Part shown: in pieces, positions 35,401 through 44,596 of the stretch | Numbering within the stretch: position 1 is the stretch's first letter | Layout: each line of letters begins with the position of its first letter | Assembly: GCA_022702705.1 (NCBI GenBank) | Contig: CM040430.1 | Location: 15,261,310-15,325,309 of the forward strand | Reading direction: 5' to 3' | DNA: 64,000 nucleotides | Source of the DNA: Papilionanthe hookeriana x Papilionanthe teres | Taxonomy: Eukaryota > Streptophyta > Magnoliopsida > Asparagales > Orchidaceae | Translations under genes and position numbers: made by a program | The notes under the pieces: generated by a model | Databases searched by the model: none | Seen by the model: the letters and a program-made list of their open reading frames with translations, nothing else | What the model was told of the DNA's origin: nothing

Positions 35401-35910
35401 TAAAAATCTGAATTATTTCCAACCATTAAACTTTAAACATCAATATCTCACTCATTTCTTGATGAAATTGAGTGATTTTTTTTTAAATGATCATCTGGAT
35501 GAGAAGTATCCATCCATACGGTGATGATACACTTCTGGGCTAGCATAACACATGATATGTTGAAAATATGATTTATTTTGTAAAGAAAAATTCCATACCT
35601 TTGCCACAAGCAAATCAAGCTAGATCAGACCTTATGGTTGCCTTCTAGGACTCCAATAGAAGGTTATTGCTGCAGCAATTTGATCCAGAAGTCGAGCTTA
35701 GGGAGGAATTTTGAAGAAGTACCTAATTTGGGCTGTTTTTGAAATTTGGTTAAATTGGCTCAAATAGGCTCAAACTATGGCTTAGATTTTATCCTAAAAG
35801 ATTACTGAGACTATTAGGAAGACTTTTTATGTTGGGAGCAGGTGGATTTGGACAGCCTATAGTTCTCCCTAAATTTTTTTCTTCTTCTTGCTAGGTTCGG
35901 CCATGGGGTC

Positions 35911-35919
35911 CTATTTATA
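35911..35919 (-). promoter_or_regulatory. TATA box of the central element (3' LTR copy)
   Basis: Minus strand TATAAATAG in the context TTGCTATAAATAGGACCCC, a textbook plant TATA box, conserved in the 5' LTR at 55412-55420. It would start transcription near 35880 on the minus strand, dividing the LTR into a U3 of about 2 kb and a very long R-U5. Confidence 0.65.
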
Positions 35920-36839
35920 GCAAGGGGAGGTTATGGCTTAACTTAGGATGTTCTAGGGGAGTAGTTACCTCCTCTATCAGCCCATTGGGTGAAGAAATTA
36001 GTTGAAGATAGGCATTGATGCTTCTCCCTAAGTTTTCCATGATGATTTCCATTATTTTGTCTCTCACCCATTGGCTCATGTAAGAGGTGCATGGTGAGCT
36101 GCCTCTACTCTTCTTAGGGAGCTTACACCTCATTTCTTAAGCGTGGCAAATGGTGACACACAAGCTTATCCCTCATCATTGCTTCTAACCATGGTAAGGG
36201 GGGGTTTCATGCATGGTTTTCCTTCCATTGGGTAGCTTGAGAGGTGGGAGGTGAGGCCTCATGTTGGCCGGCCACCTCATGGCTAAATGAGGCTTAGGGT
36301 GAAGGAGAGAGTGACACCTCACCCCATGCATCATGATGGGTATTAACCCATGGCTAAGTGGTCTTAATGTGGGCTTAATTATGTGTTAATTAAGCCTTAA
36401 GATGAGTTTAGCCTAATTAATTATGAGAAGGCTTATATGTCATTTCATTTTTTTTAATTTCCCATTTTAATTAATTATTTTATTAATTAAAATTGTTGGA
36501 AAATATTTTATTAATCAATTTATTAATTGAAAATAATTTCAATTTAATTAATTGATTAATTTTATTATTTTTATGATTTTATGATTTTAATTTAATTTTC
36601 ATTTTAATTAATTATGTCATTTAATTAAAATTTTGAAAATTAAATCATTAATCATTTTAATTAATCAAAATAATTTTGAAATTAATTATTTGATTAATTT
36701 TGTTGTTTTTATTTCATTTTTATCTATTTTAATCAAAACAGATAGGTGTTGACCAATTTTGACCTGAGTTGACCCAAGTTAGCCCAAATTGATCAATTTA
36801 ATTTTAAAATGTCCAGTACTTGTGCTTTTGTGATTGTGG

Positions 36840-37835
36840 GGTTTTAAATGTGTCATTGGGTGAAAGAGTTGACTTATGGGTCAACAGGATTGGTCATTGG
36901 GTCTGGTTTGACCAATTTGATCAAAGTTGACTTTTTAGGTCATAAGGTTGACCTATGAGGTCAACAGGGTAGGTCATTAGGTCTGGTTTTATCAGTTTGA
37001 CCAAAGTTGACTTTTTGGGTCATAAGGTTGACCTATGGAATCAATAGGGTTGGTCATTAGGTCTGGTTTGACCATTTTGACCAAAGTTGACTTTTTAGGT
37101 TATAAGGTTGACCTATGGGGTCAACAGGGTTGGTCATTAAGTCTGGTTTGACCAATTTGACCAAAGTTGACTTTTTAGGTCATAAGGTTGACCTATGGGG
37201 TCAACAGGGTAGGTTATTAGGTCTGGTTTGATCAGTTTGACCAAAGTTGACTTTTTAGGTCATAAGGTTGACCTATGGGGTCAACATGGTACGTCATTAG
37301 GTCTAGTTTGACCAATTTGACCAAAGTTGACTTTTTAGGTCAAAAGGGTGACCTATGGGGTCAACAGAGTTGGTCACTGGGTCTGGTTTGACCATTTTGA
37401 CCAATGTTGACTTTTTAGGTCATTAGGTTGACCTATGGGGTCAACAGGGTAGGTCATTAGGTCTAGTTTGACCAATTTGACCAAAGTTGACTTTTTAGGT
37501 CATAAGGTTGACCTATGGGTTCAACAGGGTTGGTCACTGGGTCTGGTTTGACCAATTTGACCAAAGTTGACTTTTTAGGTCATAAGGGTGACCTATGGGG
37601 TCAACAGGGTTGGTCACTGGGTCTGGTTTGACCATTTTGACCAATGTTGACTTTTAGGTCATAAGGTTGACCTATGGGGTCAACAGGGTAGGTCATTAGG
37701 TCTAGTTTGACCAATTTGACCAAAGTAGACTTTTTAGGTTATAAGGTTGACCTATGGGGTCAACAAGGTTGGTCATTGGGTCTGGTTCGGCCATTTTAAC
37801 CAAAGTTGACTTTTTAGGTTATAATGTTATTGACT
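36840..37835 (-). promoter_or_regulatory. 80-bp tandem array packed with W-boxes (U3)
   Basis: Twelve units of 80 bp ('acctatg' at 36951, 37031, 37111 and 37191, then onward). Each unit typically carries five WRKY W-box cores: TTGACC three times and TTGACT once on the plus strand, and one GGTCAA (TTGACC on the minus strand). GTTGACC-tatg-GGGTCAAC forms a short palindrome. The array fills the first kilobase of U3, 1-2 kb upstream of the TATA box. W-boxes bind WRKY factors that act in defence and wounding responses; that this array does so is inference. The equivalent part of the 5' LTR is not in the window. Confidence 0.75.
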
Positions 37836-37856
37836 CATTGTAAAATGAGGTCAACA

Positions 37857-37868
37857 AAAGGGCCCCCA
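37857..37868 (-). other. Polypurine-tract position next to the 3' LTR
   Basis: Minus strand ATTGGGGGCCCTTT lies directly upstream of the LTR start TGTTGACC. The purine run is short (TTGGGGG) and interrupted by CCC, so it is a weak or mutated tract, called mainly by position. Confidence 0.35.
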
Positions 37869-37908
37869 ATATGTGTAGAATACTATATATGTATTCTGCA
37901 CATATTGG
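37866..37908. other. 43-bp near-perfect hairpin at the internal/3' LTR border
   Basis: The left arm CCAATATGTGTAGAATAC and right arm GTATTCTGCACATATTGG pair over 18 positions with one mismatch (a G-T pair in RNA). The loop is the 7-nt TATATAT. It overlaps the edge of the polypurine tract. Confidence 0.85.
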
Positions 37909-37939
37909 CGTTGACCGAAGTGGTCTAAGAGATGTCTCA

Positions 37940-39205
37940 CAATGGTCAGGAAAGGAGGGGATGTCATATCGCTCCTATAGGATATCAAATGTCTTTTTTG
38001 TCGGTTCTAAGAAGAGATTTTCTCCTTGTATTTGAAAAGAGATTTACTGGGAGGGAAAATGGATGTCATATTTCATTTCTCAAAATGTCGATGTCGATAT
38101 TTTGCTAAAGGAATGCCGTGATTTCCGTGTCAGGAAAGGATGTATATCCTATAACAGGAGGGAGAAAATGGATGCCATTTTCCATTTCTCAAAATGTCAA
38201 TGTTGATATTTGGTTAGAGGAAAGTCACGACTTCCGTGTCAGGAAGGGACTTATATCCAATAACTGGAGAGAGAAAATATATGTCATTTTCTATTTTCCA
38301 GAATGTCAGTGTTAAGATTTGGTTAAAGGAAAGCCGTGATTTCCACATCAGGAAAGGACTTATATCCAATAACCGAAGAGAGAAAATAGATGTCATTTTC
38401 TATTTTCCTCAGAATGTCAATGTCAAGATTTGGTTAGAGGAAAGCCATGATTTTCGTATCAGGAAAGGACTTTCATCCAATAACCGGAGAGAGAAAATAG
38501 ATGTCATTTTCTATTTTCCTCAAAATGTCGATGTCAAGATTTGGTTAAAGGAAAGTCGTAATTTCCGCATCAGGAAAGAACTTATATCCAATAACCGAAG
38601 AGAGAAAATAAATGTCATTTTCTATTTTCCTCAAAATGTCGATGTCAAGATTTGGTTAAAGGAAAGTCGTAATTTCCGCATCAAGAAAGAACTTATATCC
38701 AATAACCGAAGAGAGAAAATAGATGTCATTTTCTATTTTCCTCAAAAGGTCAATGTCAAGATTTGGTTAAAGGAAAGTCGTAATTTCCGCATCAGGAAAG
38801 AACTTATATCCAATAACCGAAGAGAGAAAATAGATGTCATTTTTTATTTTTCTCAAAATGTCGATGTCAAAATTTGGTTAAAGGAAAGTCGTAATTTCCG
38901 CATCAGGAAGAAACTTATATCCAATAACCGAAGAGAGAAAATAGATGTCATTTTCTATTTTCCTCAAAATGTCGATGTCAAGATTTGGTTAAAGGAAAGT
39001 CGTAATTTTCAAAATCTCGATGTCAAGATTTTGTTAAAGGAAAGTCGTAATTTCCGCATCAGGAAAGAACTTATATCCAATAACCGAAGAGAGAAAATAG
39101 ATGCCATTTTCTATTTTTCTCAAAATGTCGATGTCAAGATTTGGTTAAAGGAAAGTCGTAATTTCCGCATCAGGAAAGAACTTATATCCAATAACCGAAG
39201 AGAGT
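37940..39205. repeat. 111-bp tandem array in the 3' untranslated region
   Basis: The phase word 'cagga' recurs at 38131, 38240, 38349 (109-bp steps), then 38460, 38571, 38793 and 38904 (111-bp steps), and after a 45-bp partial duplication at 39060 and 39171. There are about ten units. Because 111 is a multiple of three, the plus strand stays open for 349 codons (38236-39285), reading repeated 37-residue units. It runs antisense to the element, so I treat it as a repeat and not a gene. Tandem repeats downstream of the coding part are typical of Tat/Ogre elements. Confidence 0.9.
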
Positions 39206-39657
39206 GGCGAACTCATAAATATTTTGGTGGGAATATCCGCTGGAGTTTTGAAATATATAGGTCGAAAGTTAATTCTCATGTTTGATTAACATAAATTATT
39301 CATTTTGTCATTTATTGATTTCAAGACCTGTCGACATATCACAGACAATGCGGATATATTTTTCTTCAACACTTCATTTTATTTCCATAAAAAGTCACCA
39401 GTACATATTTATTGCAAACAAAAGCTTACAGTACATACATATGTACATATCATATAGCATGCATCGCAATAAACTATTGATATTTTACATGTCAACAGCT
39501 ATCGATATGTCACACATCGACAACTATAGATATATTATATGTCAGGAGTTCTTCATATCATGTCATAGATTTGGAGATTGTCAGATCGTCCATAAACGTC
39601 CTACACTCCAAAACATCATTCGTCGAACATGTTTCAGGTGTTCAGACATTTATGGGA
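39206..39657 (-). other. 3' untranslated stretch between AlkB ORF and repeat array
   Basis: AT-rich with recurring 'acatgtcaac', 'gatatgtca' and 'tatatgtcagg' words. No coding function. At 39204 the plus strand has AGAGTGGCGAACTC, similar to the minus-strand sequence around the primer-binding site (AGAGTGGCGACTCC). This may be chance. Confidence 0.5.
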
Positions 39658-40977
39658 TCACAGCAGTTCCAAAGGCTTTAGTCCTTCGTGCTCTGGTATT
39701 GGTTGATATCCGTCCGGTCGTTTGTTAGGTTTCATTCATCGCAAGGTGATGGAGATTCGTGGCTTGTTAACACTGGGTATGCAGTGTTTTACAAAATCTG
39801 CACCGTTCCCTTGGAACAGAAGAACTGATCCTCGGGTTAAAAGGACGCGGCATGTCCCGTCAAACTCTCCGGGTCCCAAGATTTGTATCTCTCTTCCGAA
39901 TATAACGGAGCAACGATTCATTAAAGACAGAGTACAAAATGGTCTTTCAAAATCATGACTGTCGATGTGAGGAGTGATACAATCGCCTTTATCATACATA
40001 TTAATGATACAGCTATCGAGAACACAATCCGCAGGTATGATTCCCCAAGTAACAAGTTGTCTGATAATTTGGATTATCACAACGGGTAAAGGGTCGACTT
40101 GTTCATGTCGTAGAATCCCAGGAAGATTTCCTTCTCTGTCTCTTGCATAGTTATAGCAACATCCGTATTGAATGGTTTGCCTACCCTTACCACGAATCCA
40201 TTTACTAGGTTCGGAATAGGTCCTCCTTCGAAGGAGTCCGAGCCTACCCCGATCTCGGGCTTCTATGATGTGGTTGATGATAGCAACTTGTTCGGTTTCA
40301 TCAAATATTACGGTAAAAAGTTTAAGACCATCCAGAATATTTATCGTTCTTTTATTCACATATTTATATTGTTCGAAGGTTCTCCACTCAATGGCGCGAA
40401 TTCGTCATATCTCTTCCTCTGAGTGATTCTTTTTGTCTGATACTCTTAAACATTGAGCAGGTGTGACCGATGGTGGAGTGATGACTGCTTTGCCATCCTT
40501 TTTTTCTGTAAGGTCTAGATTTGTCGTTTCCTATATTATTTCCTCAAACGGAGTATTGATAGTTCGCGATTTTAACTGACTCATATCTTCCATGTCTTGT
40601 TTCTCTTGTAATTGTTTTTGTCGTTTTAGTCGTTTATTGCGATTTCGTCTTTGCGATCTGGTGAATCCTGTCGTCGGATTTTTGGTTCCTGACGTTGATG
40701 CTCCTTGTACCGGGACAATCATGAATTCTGCTTCATCTGAGCTATCACTGATTGTGAATTCATATTCTTCGGGTTGTCGGAATTTGAATTCTATCAAAGG
40801 TGTTTGCAGATTAACTTCACTGTGATTCACCGGATAAAGTAACGATCCATGATATATGGATTCAACCCGCAATGAGTCAAAATCAAAGTGAACTCTAGTC
40901 CCCGCGTCTATATGTCGACGGTCCAAGGCAAAAGTCATATTATTTCGGAATGAGAAAAATAATCTGTCTTCAGGCAT
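39658..40977 (-). pseudogene. AlkB-family Fe(II)/2-oxoglutarate dioxygenase ORF (ALKBH9-like), retrotransposon-borne
   Basis: A 439-codon reading frame from ATG at 40977 to TGA at 39658, broken by in-frame stops at codons 149 (TAG), 191 (TGA) and 414 (TGA); there is no frameshift. Residues about 195-440 match plant ALKBH9 (ALKBH5-like) proteins, which remove N6-methyl groups from adenine in RNA using Fe(II) and 2-oxoglutarate. Visible motifs are SKWIRGKGRQTIQYGCCYNY (substrate-lid region), then N-x-Y...HIDSHDF with iron ligands His337 and Asp339, KHC with His398, and the 2-oxoglutarate pair Arg407/Arg413 in RISITLR. Homology continues past the third stop (KRPDGY, as KRPVGY in ALKBH9). Residues 1-148 are of unknown origin, acidic then very basic (RSQRRNRNKRLKRQK), possibly RNA-binding or nuclear-targeting. 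The ORF lies in a different frame from pol, 151 bp downstream of the pol end, on the same strand and before the 3' LTR, so it belongs to the element. It has no intron, suggesting capture from a spliced RNA. Confidence 0.88.
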
Positions 40978-40982
40978 TTTTC

Positions 40983-41002
40983 CTGAAAATATCAAGACAG
41001 AG
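40983..41002 (-). promoter_or_regulatory. Possible 3' splice site in front of the AlkB ORF
   Basis: Minus strand CTCTGTCTTGATATTTTCAG ends 5 nt before the AlkB ATG (40977). It has a U-rich tract and a terminal CAG and resembles the sequence before the gag-pol ATG (49086-49106). It would allow expression of the downstream ORF from a spliced subgenomic RNA. This is inference. Confidence 0.4.
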
Positions 41003-41128
41003 TATTATTTTAGATTTTCAAATGTTCGTTTAACAAATGAAAGAGATGTCACAAAACATGAAAGATGATTTTTGAAAGGAGAATTTATTGTCCCAGTTTA
41101 TAAACAAGTCTTTATTCATTTCTTTTTT

Positions 41129-42540
41129 TTATGTCGCGTAGTATTTCTTTAGGAAACGCCCGTTGATTGGAGGTAGGATTCTTTCTCCTTGACAATCCAC
41201 CAGTTGTTAGGATCCTCCGAAATATGTATTTTCAATTACATATGGACCTTCCCATATCGGTTCGAATTTGCCACCTATTTTTCGATGAGCTAGTATAGGT
41301 CTTCGAAGAACTAAAACTAATTCACCGATTCGAAAGGTTCTAGGGAGAACTAGTTTGTCATGAGCTCGTATCATTTTTGCTTGATACAATTCAAGATTTT
41401 GTTGGGCTTGCAGACATTTACCCTCTGAATTTTCAAGTTCTTCAAGTCGCAATTTGACATTCTCTTCTTCAGTTATTTTATCAGTTATTGCGATTCTGAG
41501 AGAAGGAATTTGGACTTCCAGAGGCAAAATGGCTTCAGAACCATATACCAAAGCAAATGGTGTAGACCGTGTTGGAGTTCGGTATGTAGTTCTATAAGCC
41601 CATAAAGCTTCTATTAGTCGTTCATGCCATTGTCTCGGGCTATTACTTAATGTCTTTTTCAGGATTTGAACCAATGTTTTATTGAAAGCTTCGACTAATC
41701 CATTGGCCTTAGGGTAATAGATTGTGGAATATCTTCGATCAATCCCATGTCTCCGGATAAAATGATTCATTTTTGTGTTTTTGAAGGCCGACCCATTATC
41801 CGATATGACTCTTCGAGGAATCCCAAATCTATAAACGATATGTGTTTTAAAGAAGTGGAGAACTTGTTCTGCCTTGACTTCTCGAAGGGGTATTGCTTCT
41901 GCCCATTTAGAAAAATAGTCAGTAGCTGCCATAATAAATTTATGGCCCTTAGAGGATGGAGGATCTATAGGGCCCACTATGTCAGTACCCCAGCATTCAA
42001 ATGGCCATGATGCAATAGTTGGGTGTAGGACATTTGGAGGTTGATGTAAAACTACTCCATGTATTTGACATTGATGATATTTCTTTGCAATGTCAAGACA
42101 GTCGGTCATCATTGTTGGCCAATAATAACCCATTCTTTTTATTTTTTTCATTTTCATTTTGGGCCCAGATTGATGTGCACCACATAAACCTGAATGAACT
42201 TCCTTAACTATCTCTCGAGTTTCAATTTGGTTTAAACATCTTAACCACATTTGATCAAAAGATCGTTTATAAAGGACGTCATTTATTAGAGCATGTGATA
42301 ATGCTCTTTGTTTAATTTGGTTGGCAATAGAAGTGTTTTCAGGTAATTTTCCAGTTTGTAAATATTGGATGATTGGTTGTCGCCAATCATCCTTCTCGTC
42401 ACTTATTGTCATTGTCGTATTTTCACCGATTTTATGCAAATTATCCATATCAATTTGAGAAAGAACTTGTCGGCCTTTTATAGAAATCGGTATGTGATCT
42501 TCTTCTGGACACGCAAAATCCTTTGCAAGTTTTGCCAGAG
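41129..42540 (-). pseudogene. Integrase domain
   Basis: Inserts the cDNA into host DNA. The zinc-binding HHCC motif has both histidines (EVH...GAHQSG) and the last cysteine (CQIHG), but the first cysteine reads Tyr (KKYHQC). The catalytic DD35E triad is intact: Asp in GTDIVGP, Asp in ISDNGSAF, and Glu in GLVEAFNKTL exactly 35 residues after the second Asp. A C-terminal GPY motif is present (FEPIWEGPYVI). A TAA at 41207 cuts the last 25 codons (the LPPINGRFLKKYY tail), which remain readable down to 41129. Closest to integrases of Tat-type Ty3 elements. Confidence 0.92.
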
Positions 42541-43560
42541 CATCCGCTAGAGAGTTATCTCGTCTCGAAATTAAGAAAAATGTTACATCGGGAATTTGTT
42601 GAAGTAATTTCAAAGTGTAACGAGAATATTGTTCAAGTCGTGGTTTCAAAATTTTATATTTGCCAGCAATTTGATTGATAATTAACTCGGGAATCTCCGT
42701 AGATATCAATATTCTTAATTTCCATTAATATTGTCAATTCTAGACCGGTTATGAGCGCTTCATATTCGGCTTCATTATTCATGCATGGTTCTGTCAAATG
42801 ATAGGAAAAGGGCATCATCATTTTGTCCGGAGTAATGAAAATTTATCCTACTCCGGCTTTGCCTGGTATGATTGTATGTTTATCTTTGTCTTTCCATGCA
42901 GATGATGCTCCGTCAAAGTAGAGTTCCCATTGTTGCATGTTAGAATCTCTTACTTCTGATATTTGTTCGTCAGACAGATCATCGTTAAGGGGTGATCCTG
43001 CTGGAATTGGGTGTGCCGCTAAGAAATCTGCTAGGATTTGTCCTTTAATAGCACGTAACGGTACAAATGTTATGTCAAATTGTAACAAGATCATTGCCCA
43101 TCTTGCTAATCTCCCAGAAAGTGTCGGTCGTGTTATTAAATATTGTAACGGGTTAACTCTTGAAATAAGAGTTACCTTATGAGAAAGCATATAATGTCTT
43201 AGCTTTTGAACTGCGAAGATCAGGGCTAAATAATGCTTTTCAATTGTTGGATATTTTATTTCCGTTGGAACTAAACAATGACTCAAGTAGTATAACACAT
43301 TCTCTTTTCCTTCATCATTTACTTGTGCTAGCAAAGCTCCAAGTGAATTGTCCAATGCCGCGGTGTAAAGGATTAAAGGTTTTCCTAATACAGGGGCTGC
43401 TAAGACAGGAGGGGTTGTCAGATATTGTTTAATGTCTTCGAAGGCATGTCGGCATTTTTCATCCCACACAAATTTGGCATCCTTTCTAGTAAGGGCAGTA
43501 TGGGGTTGACATCTACCCGATAGATTGGAAATGAAACGTCGTATATATGCTAATTTTCCT
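42541..43560 (-). pseudogene. Dual RNase H region (Tat-type)
   Basis: The first, Ty3-derived RNase H follows RT (KFVWDEKCRHAFEDIKQYL...ILYTAALDNSLGALLAQ). Its first acidic position reads A in 'YTAALD', as expected for a degenerate domain. It is followed by ADFLAAHPIP and a second RNase H H1-type domain with its four acidic residues still readable: Asp in YFDGASS, Glu in NEAEYEAL, Asp in YGDS, Asp in RRDNSLADALA. Having two RNases H is a mark of the Tat lineage. A TAA at 42843 and a one-base shift near 42690 (after YGDSR) break it. Confidence 0.88.
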
Positions 43561-44596
43561 TGAAAGGATCTCAATTGTGTTAGATTTTTAGGAGGAGGCA
43601 TATTTAGGATAGCTTCAATTTTGAGAGGATTAATTTCTATCCTACGATGTCGAACTACAAATCCTAAAAATTTTCCTGAAGTGACACCAAAGGCGCACTT
43701 TAAAGGGTTCATTTTAAGATTATATCGTCGTAGTCGTTCAAAGATAATTCTCAAATCGTATATATGATCGTCTTTTTGTTTACTATTGACAACCAGATCT
43801 TCGACATAACATTCAACTTGATTATGTATTAATTCATCAAAAATCCGTGTCATGGCTCTTTGATAGGTTGCACCGGCATTTTTAGTCCAAATGGCATAAC
43901 CTTATAACAATATATGCCCATGGGTGTTCAGAAAGCTGTACTTACTTCATCTTCCGAAAACATTTTCATTTGGTTATATCCTGATGATCCATCCATGATA
44001 GAAAATATAGCATATTTTGATGCAATATCAACCATTAATTCAGGAATCTGTAAAGGAAATTCATCTTTTGGACATGCTTTGTTCAAGTCCCTATAGTCTA
44101 TGCAGACTCTTATTTGTCCATTTTTCTTTTTAACTGGCACCACATTGGCTAGCCATGTTGGATAGTTTTCTTCTCGTATGAAGTCAGCCTCTATCAATTT
44201 CTTGACTTCCGCAATGACTTGTTGCTCTATTTCGACACGCATCCTTCTTGGAGCTTGTTTAGTTGGGTTTATGATTTGGTCTATCCCGAGTTTATGAACT
44301 GCGACTTCTGAAGATAAACCAGGCATTTCGTCATAAGTCCAAGCAAAACAGTCTTTATATTCCATCAACAATTGAGTTATGTCTTTTATTTCCTCATCAT
44401 TATAGAATGAACTAATAAAAGTCGGTTTTGGATTTTCATTAGTTCCTAAATTTATTTCTTTTAGTTCATCAATTGTCGATTTAATTTCTTCTTCCAACTC
44501 CGGGGGAGCATTTTCAATTGGAAGATCAGGCAATGATTCAGAATCACATTCTTCTGTGACAATCAAACAAAATTCTGTATCATCTAATGGTCCCAA
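43561..44596 (-). pseudogene. Reverse transcriptase domain
   Basis: RNA-dependent DNA polymerase. Blocks in order: EADFIREENYPTWLANVVPV, KKKNGQIRVCIDYRDLNKAC, SIMDGSSGYNQMKM (first catalytic Asp present), a TGA in TAF-stop-TPMG at about 43925, YKVMPFGLK, then a one-base loss in an A-run near 43890, and QRAMTRIFDEL. The catalytic Y-x-D-D box reads YVED at about 43800, so the first Asp of the pair is Glu. That substitution is expected to cripple polymerisation. The following IEINPLKIEAIL...PPPKNLTQLRSFQGKL is the usual connection segment. Confidence 0.92.

Larger units (their letters stand above)
31402..37856 (-). mobile_element. 3' LTR of the central AlkB-carrying element, interrupted
   Basis: The minus-strand start is TGTTGACCTCATTTTACAATG at 37856, directly below the internal region. 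The segment 31402-36620 is collinear with 50995-56121 in the 5' LTR, differing mainly by scattered substitutions and small indels. The part corresponding to 49223-50994 is missing here because another element was inserted at 31401/31402. Sense order: W-box array (U3), AT-rich linker, TATA box (35911-35919), GC-rich island (35225-35400), then three tandem-repeat blocks (131, 75 and 83 bp). Combining the two copies gives an LTR of about 8.1-8.2 kb, in the range of the largest known plant LTRs such as those of Ogre. Confidence 0.88.

Noticed and set aside
36840..37835. CRISPR-like array of regular repeats
   Set aside because: The units are contiguous 80-bp tandem repeats without unique spacers, in a plant LTR.
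38236..39285. 349-codon plus-strand ORF of repeated 37-residue units
   Set aside because: It is the open frame of the 111-bp tandem array, antisense to the element and without domain or start context. Kept as a repeat and as a question in the findings, not as a gene.
39282..39728. 148-codon plus-strand ORF next to the AlkB gene
   Set aside because: Partly antisense to the AlkB C-terminus and otherwise AT-rich untranslated sequence; no motif.
39658..40977. AlkB domain as a trace of an integrated plant RNA virus (flexivirus-type AlkB)
   Set aside because: The extended KGR...QYGCCYNY and KRPDGY segments match the plant ALKBH9 family, the neighbours are retrotransposon genes, and no viral replicase sequence is present.
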